Assembly (NCBI GenBank): GCA_030670715.1
Contig: DAOVBC010000085.1
Coordinates: forward strand, 1-8,284
DNA from: Deltaproteobacteria bacterium
GTDB lineage: Bacteria > Desulfobacterota > Desulfobacteria > Desulfobacterales > SG8-13
Length of the DNA stretch: 8,284 bases
Direction: 5' to 3'
The notes under the pieces were generated by a model. The model saw only the letters and a list, made by a program, of their open reading frames with translations. It made no database searches and was not told the DNA's origin. The position numbers and the translations under genes were made by a program. Below are positions 5,818 to 8,284 of this stretch, one piece after another (position 1 is the first letter of the stretch; every line of letters begins with the position of its first letter).

Positions 5818-7959
5818 ACCAATCCGTTTGACTTCCAACACGTGCTTCACCTTCTTTATCGAAGACAGAACCCTGTTTAAATGATCCGTGTCTTCAACAT
5901 CGATGGTGAAAAAACTGTGCACCATTTTATTTTCCAGGGTTGCAGTCTGGGCATTCAGTATATTGGCATTATTTTTACTGATGTTGCCGACAACATCGGC
6001 AAGCAGTCCGACCCGGTCATGGGAGCGGATGCGGATTTTCACCGGGTATGTCTCTGATTCCTGAACATTCCATTCTACATCAATCTGTCGGTCGGGGTTC
6101 ATCTTCAATGCATTGATACAGCTTGTACGGTGCACGGTAACGCCGTAACCCCGGGTAATATAACCGATGATCGGGTCACCGGGCACCGGCTGGCAACATT
6201 TTCCGAATTTGATCAGAATATCGTCCACGCCTCTGACGCTAACGCCGCCTCTGGGCTTTTTCTTCCGAACCCGGCCCATGAGCCTGTTAAAGATCGACTT
6301 GTCTTTTTCTTCGGGTTCAGCCGCGGAGGTAAGCCGCCGGACAACCTGAAGCGGCGTGATTTTACCGTAACCAACATTCGCGATGAGATCATCGACGCTC
6401 TTAAATCCGAAATGGGTCACCACTTTATCCATCTCTTCCGACTTTACGAGCGTATGAAAATTGAGCCGGTATTTTCGGAAAGCCTTCTCACACATTTCCC
6501 TCCCAAGGGTTATACTGCGGTCTTTTTCCTGGATCTTGATCCACTGCCTGATCCGCGACCGGGCTTTGACCGTTTTGACGAATTTCAGCCAGTCTTTGCT
6601 CGGATGATGATTCTTCGAGGTGATAATTTCGGCCACATCGCCTGTTTGCAGGACATACTGCAGCGGAACCATGCGGCCGTTCACCTTGGTTCCCACGCAC
6701 TGATGGCCGACTTCGGTATGAATCATGTAAGCGAAATCAACCGGTGTGGCCCCTTTGGGCAGGGTTTTAATATCTCCTCCGGGGGTGAAAATGTAAACCT
6801 CGTCCGGGAAAAGGTCGATACGTACATTTTCAAGAAACTCGCCCGGATCCAAAAAATTTTCCTGGTTTTCAACCAGATCCTGAATCCAGGCGTAGGCCCG
6901 GTTGGCCTTCTCATCCGGGCGCTTTCCTTCTTTGTAGCTCCAGTGGGCGGCGATTCCGGATTTGGCCACCTTGTCCATATCCCAGGTTCGAATCTGTACC
7001 TCCATACGTTCGTTATACGGCCCGAAAAGAGTTGTGTGCAGGGATTGATACATATTCGGCTTGGGTCGGCTGATGTAGTCTTTAAACTTGATATCGATCG
7101 GCTTCCACAGGGAATGAATCAGCCCCAAGGCCTCGTAGCATTGTGGAATGGTGTCGACAATAATCCTGAAGGCAATGATGTCATATACATCTTCGAAGTC
7201 AAGGTTCTGGTCCGTCATCTTGTGGTAAATGCTGTAATAGGTTTTGTCACGGCCCAGCACCTCACCTTTCAGATGAGCGTCATCGAGCTTTTTCTTGATG
7301 TATTTTTCAACAGTTTCAACGTATTTCTCGCGTTCTTCCTGATCCTTGCTGACAAGGCTTTTGATTTTTTCATACTCTTCGGTCATCAAGTACTTGAAAG
7401 AGGTGTCCTCAAGTTCTTTCTTGATCCAGTATATACCCAGACGAGAAGAGATCGGTACATATATGTCGATGGTCTCCTGCGAAATTTTGACCTGTTTTTT
7501 TTCATTGTTGTGGTACTGCAGGGTGCGCATGTTGTGAAGGCGGTCGGCCAGTTTGATCAGAATAACCCGGATGTCGTCGGCCATTGCCAGCAGCATTTTC
7601 CGAATACTCTCGGCCTGACGCGCCTGGGAACTGGTGAAACGCAGCTTGCTCAGTTTGGTCACACCGGAAACGATATGCATAACCTCGGAGCCGAACAGTT
7701 CCTCAATCTCCTCCGGTGTTGCCTGGGTATCCTCGATGACGTCATGCAGCAGCCCGGCGGCAATGCTGACGGGATCCAGGTTCATATCGGCCAGAATTCC
7801 CGCCACCTCAAGCGGATGCGACAGATACGGTTCTCCGGACATCCGCACCTGTCCTTCATGGACACGGGCTGAATATACATATGCCCGCTCGATGACACCC
7901 AGATCTTCCTCCGAGGTGTAATCGGAGACCCTGTCGAGTATGTCGGTGATTCGGATCAT
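5815..7959 (-). CDS. rel: bifunctional (p)ppGpp synthetase/hydrolase, RelA/SpoT family
   Basis: This full-length 714-residue Rel makes and degrades the alarmone (p)ppGpp, controlling the stringent response. The HD hydrolase domain (about 20-160) keeps its metal ligands: the His of SGEPYLSHP (48), HD at 72-73 in LLHDVIEDT, and LADRLHNMRTL (137-147) with Asp139. The synthetase domain (about 230-345) has GRDKTYYSIYHKM (236-248) and NMYQSLHTT (302-310). Bifunctional enzymes usually carry RFKD before the YQSLH stretch. Here it is KFKD (291-294), which keeps the basic charge expected of that class. Next come TGS (about 384-447), a helical region, the zinc-finger-like segment with Cys588-Cys589, His610 and Cys614, and a C-terminal ACT domain (about 640-714). 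Both activities look intact. No Shine-Dalgarno precedes the only plausible ATG, and an in-frame stop lies just upstream. It follows proS on the same strand. Confidence 0.96.
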   Translation of the reverse strand: MIRITDILDRVSDYTSEEDLGVIERAYVYSARVHEGQVRMSGEPYLSHPLEVAGILADMNLDPVSIAAGLLHDVIEDTQATPEEIEELFGSEVMHIVSGVTKLSKLRFTSSQARQAESIRKMLLAMADDIRVILIKLADRLHNMRTLQYHNNEKKQVKISQETIDIYVPISSRLGIYWIKKELEDTSFKYLMTEEYEKIKSLVSKDQEEREKYVETVEKYIKKKLDDAHLKGEVLGRDKTYYSIYHKMTDQNLDFEDVYDIIAFRIIVDTIPQCYEALGLIHSLWKPIDIKFKDYISRPKPNMYQSLHTTLFGPYNERMEVQIRTWDMDKVAKSGIAAHWSYKEGKRPDEKANRAYAWIQDLVENQENFLDPGEFLENVRIDLFPDEVYIFTPGGDIKTLPKGATPVDFAYMIHTEVGHQCVGTKVNGRMVPLQYVLQTGDVAEIITSKNHHPSKDWLKFVKTVKARSRIRQWIKIQEKDRSITLGREMCEKAFRKYRLNFHTLVKSEEMDKVVTHFGFKSVDDLIANVGYGKITPLQVVRRLTSAAEPEEKDKSIFNRLMGRVRKKKPRGGVSVRGVDDILIKFGKCCQPVPGDPIIGYITRGYGVTVHRTSCINALKMNPDRQIDVEWNVQESETYPVKIRIRSHDRVGLLADVVGNISKNNANILNAQTATLENKMVHSFFTIDVEDTDHLNRVLSSIKKVKHVLEVKRIG

Positions 7960-7992
7960 ACGAAAAAATCAGGTTAATTTACGGCATTAATA

Positions 7993-8025
7993 AACTCGCA
8001 ACTCGGAACCCGCAACTCGCAACTC
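7993..8025. repeat. 7-bp tandem repeat array between proS and rel
   Basis: About 4.7 copies of the heptamer AACTCGC run head to tail: AACTCGC, AACTCGG, AACCCGC, AACTCGC and a partial AACTC. The array begins three bases past the proS stop and ends about 33 bp before the rel start. Written on the coding strand the unit is GCGAGTT. It is not CRISPR: the units are contiguous, with no spacers. A transcript through proS and rel would include it. Copy number is likely to vary between strains (inference). Confidence 0.8.
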
Positions 8026-8028
8026 ATA

Positions 8029-8284
8029 TTAATACGCCTTGGCAAAAACCACCCTTGTATCGGAAGACTTTTCGCAACTGATGCACCTGCCGTTGCCGGA
8101 TTCAATCTCAAGTTCATCTTCAAAGGGGATGCACCGGATAGTAACCCCGAGTTCATCCTTGATCTTTGATTCACATCGATCCGAGCCGCACCAGTGGGCA
8201 AGGGCGAAACCGCCGTGAATTTCGGGTTTATCTTTATCGACAGGCGTAAAATATTCATTAAATATCCCGGCGTCATCGATAATC
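8029..8284 (-). CDS. proS: prolyl-tRNA synthetase, archaeal/eukaryotic type, C-terminal end (partial)
   Basis: Only the last 84 codons are inside the window. The 5' part runs off the right edge. Read from the stop TAA (8029-8031), the protein ends RVVFAKAY. Before that are HGGFALAHWCGSDRCESKIK, TIRCIPFE and GRCISCEKSS. This is the C-terminal domain found in the shorter, archaeal/eukaryote-like prolyl-tRNA synthetases, with cysteines in WCG, RCES, RCI and ISC placed to bind zinc and the characteristic C-terminal Tyr. The enzyme charges tRNA-Pro with proline. The bacterial-type ProRS with an editing domain inserted in the catalytic core does not end this way. The gene lies upstream of rel on the same strand, 69 nt away, so read-through is plausible. 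Confidence 0.9.
   Translation of the reverse strand, partial: IIDDAGIFNEYFTPVDKDKPEIHGGFALAHWCGSDRCESKIKDELGVTIRCIPFEDELEIESGNGRCISCEKSSDTRVVFAKAY

Noticed and set aside
6130..7872. A 580-codon open frame on the plus strand
   Set aside because: It lies wholly antisense to rel, whose every domain is recognisable. The translation shows no family motif. Long antisense frames like this arise from the codon use of the real gene.
7993..8025. CRISPR-like repeat
   Set aside because: The units are 7 bp and contiguous, with no spacers and no cas genes nearby.
7974..8276. A 100-codon minus-strand frame at the right end
   Set aside because: It is a different frame from the proS 3' end, which shows clear ProRS motifs, and it runs on through the tandem repeats.
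1..8284. Defence, phage, secretion or biosynthetic system
   Set aside because: Every sizeable gene is assignable to a known family with a housekeeping or envelope role. No integrase, transposase, nuclease, toxin or biosynthetic core enzyme is present.

Overview
The window reads as a chromosomal housekeeping segment of a Gram-negative deltaproteobacterium (Desulfobacterota), most likely close to the Desulfobacterales. This is inferred from the protein sequences and gene pairings, because no database search was possible. Two lipoproteins with outer-membrane-type lipoboxes, one of them BamD, indicate a Gram-negative envelope. A single bifunctional Rel next to an archaeal/eukaryotic-type prolyl-tRNA synthetase, and a zinc-type L28, fit that group. 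Nothing suggests phage, plasmid or island DNA. I see no tRNA, rRNA, CRISPR array, integrase or transposase gene.

Layout. Positions 3-818 (minus) encode a CbbQ/NirQ/NorQ-type MoxR AAA+ ATPase. It diverges from a plus-strand pair: a TraB-family protein with a membrane C-terminus (about 979-2148) and a SPOR plus NlpC/P60 lipoprotein (2165-2926), probably co-transcribed. Convergent to that pair is purN (3188-3991, minus), a variant with about 40 extra residues. The 261-bp convergent gap holds octamer repeats around an imperfect hairpin. A 455-bp divergent region follows. It holds a 157-bp palindromic, MITE-like element directly upstream of purN, an unexplained stretch, and a perfect consensus sigma-70 promoter (TTGACA, 17 bp, TATAAT) driving trxA (4447-4773) and bamD (4797-5456). 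rpmB (5559-5750) follows. Reading back on the minus strand are rel (5815-7959) and, upstream of it, the 3' end of proS (8029-8284, cut by the window edge). A 7-bp tandem array separates those two genes.

The genes serve core functions: purine synthesis, thiol redox, outer-membrane protein assembly, peptidoglycan remodelling, translation and the stringent response. No single multi-gene system is encoded and I do not claim a new one. The parts most worth a second look are non-coding: three different small repeat structures in three intergenic gaps, and the exact-consensus promoter at trxA. Among the proteins, the enlarged PurN is the most unusual.
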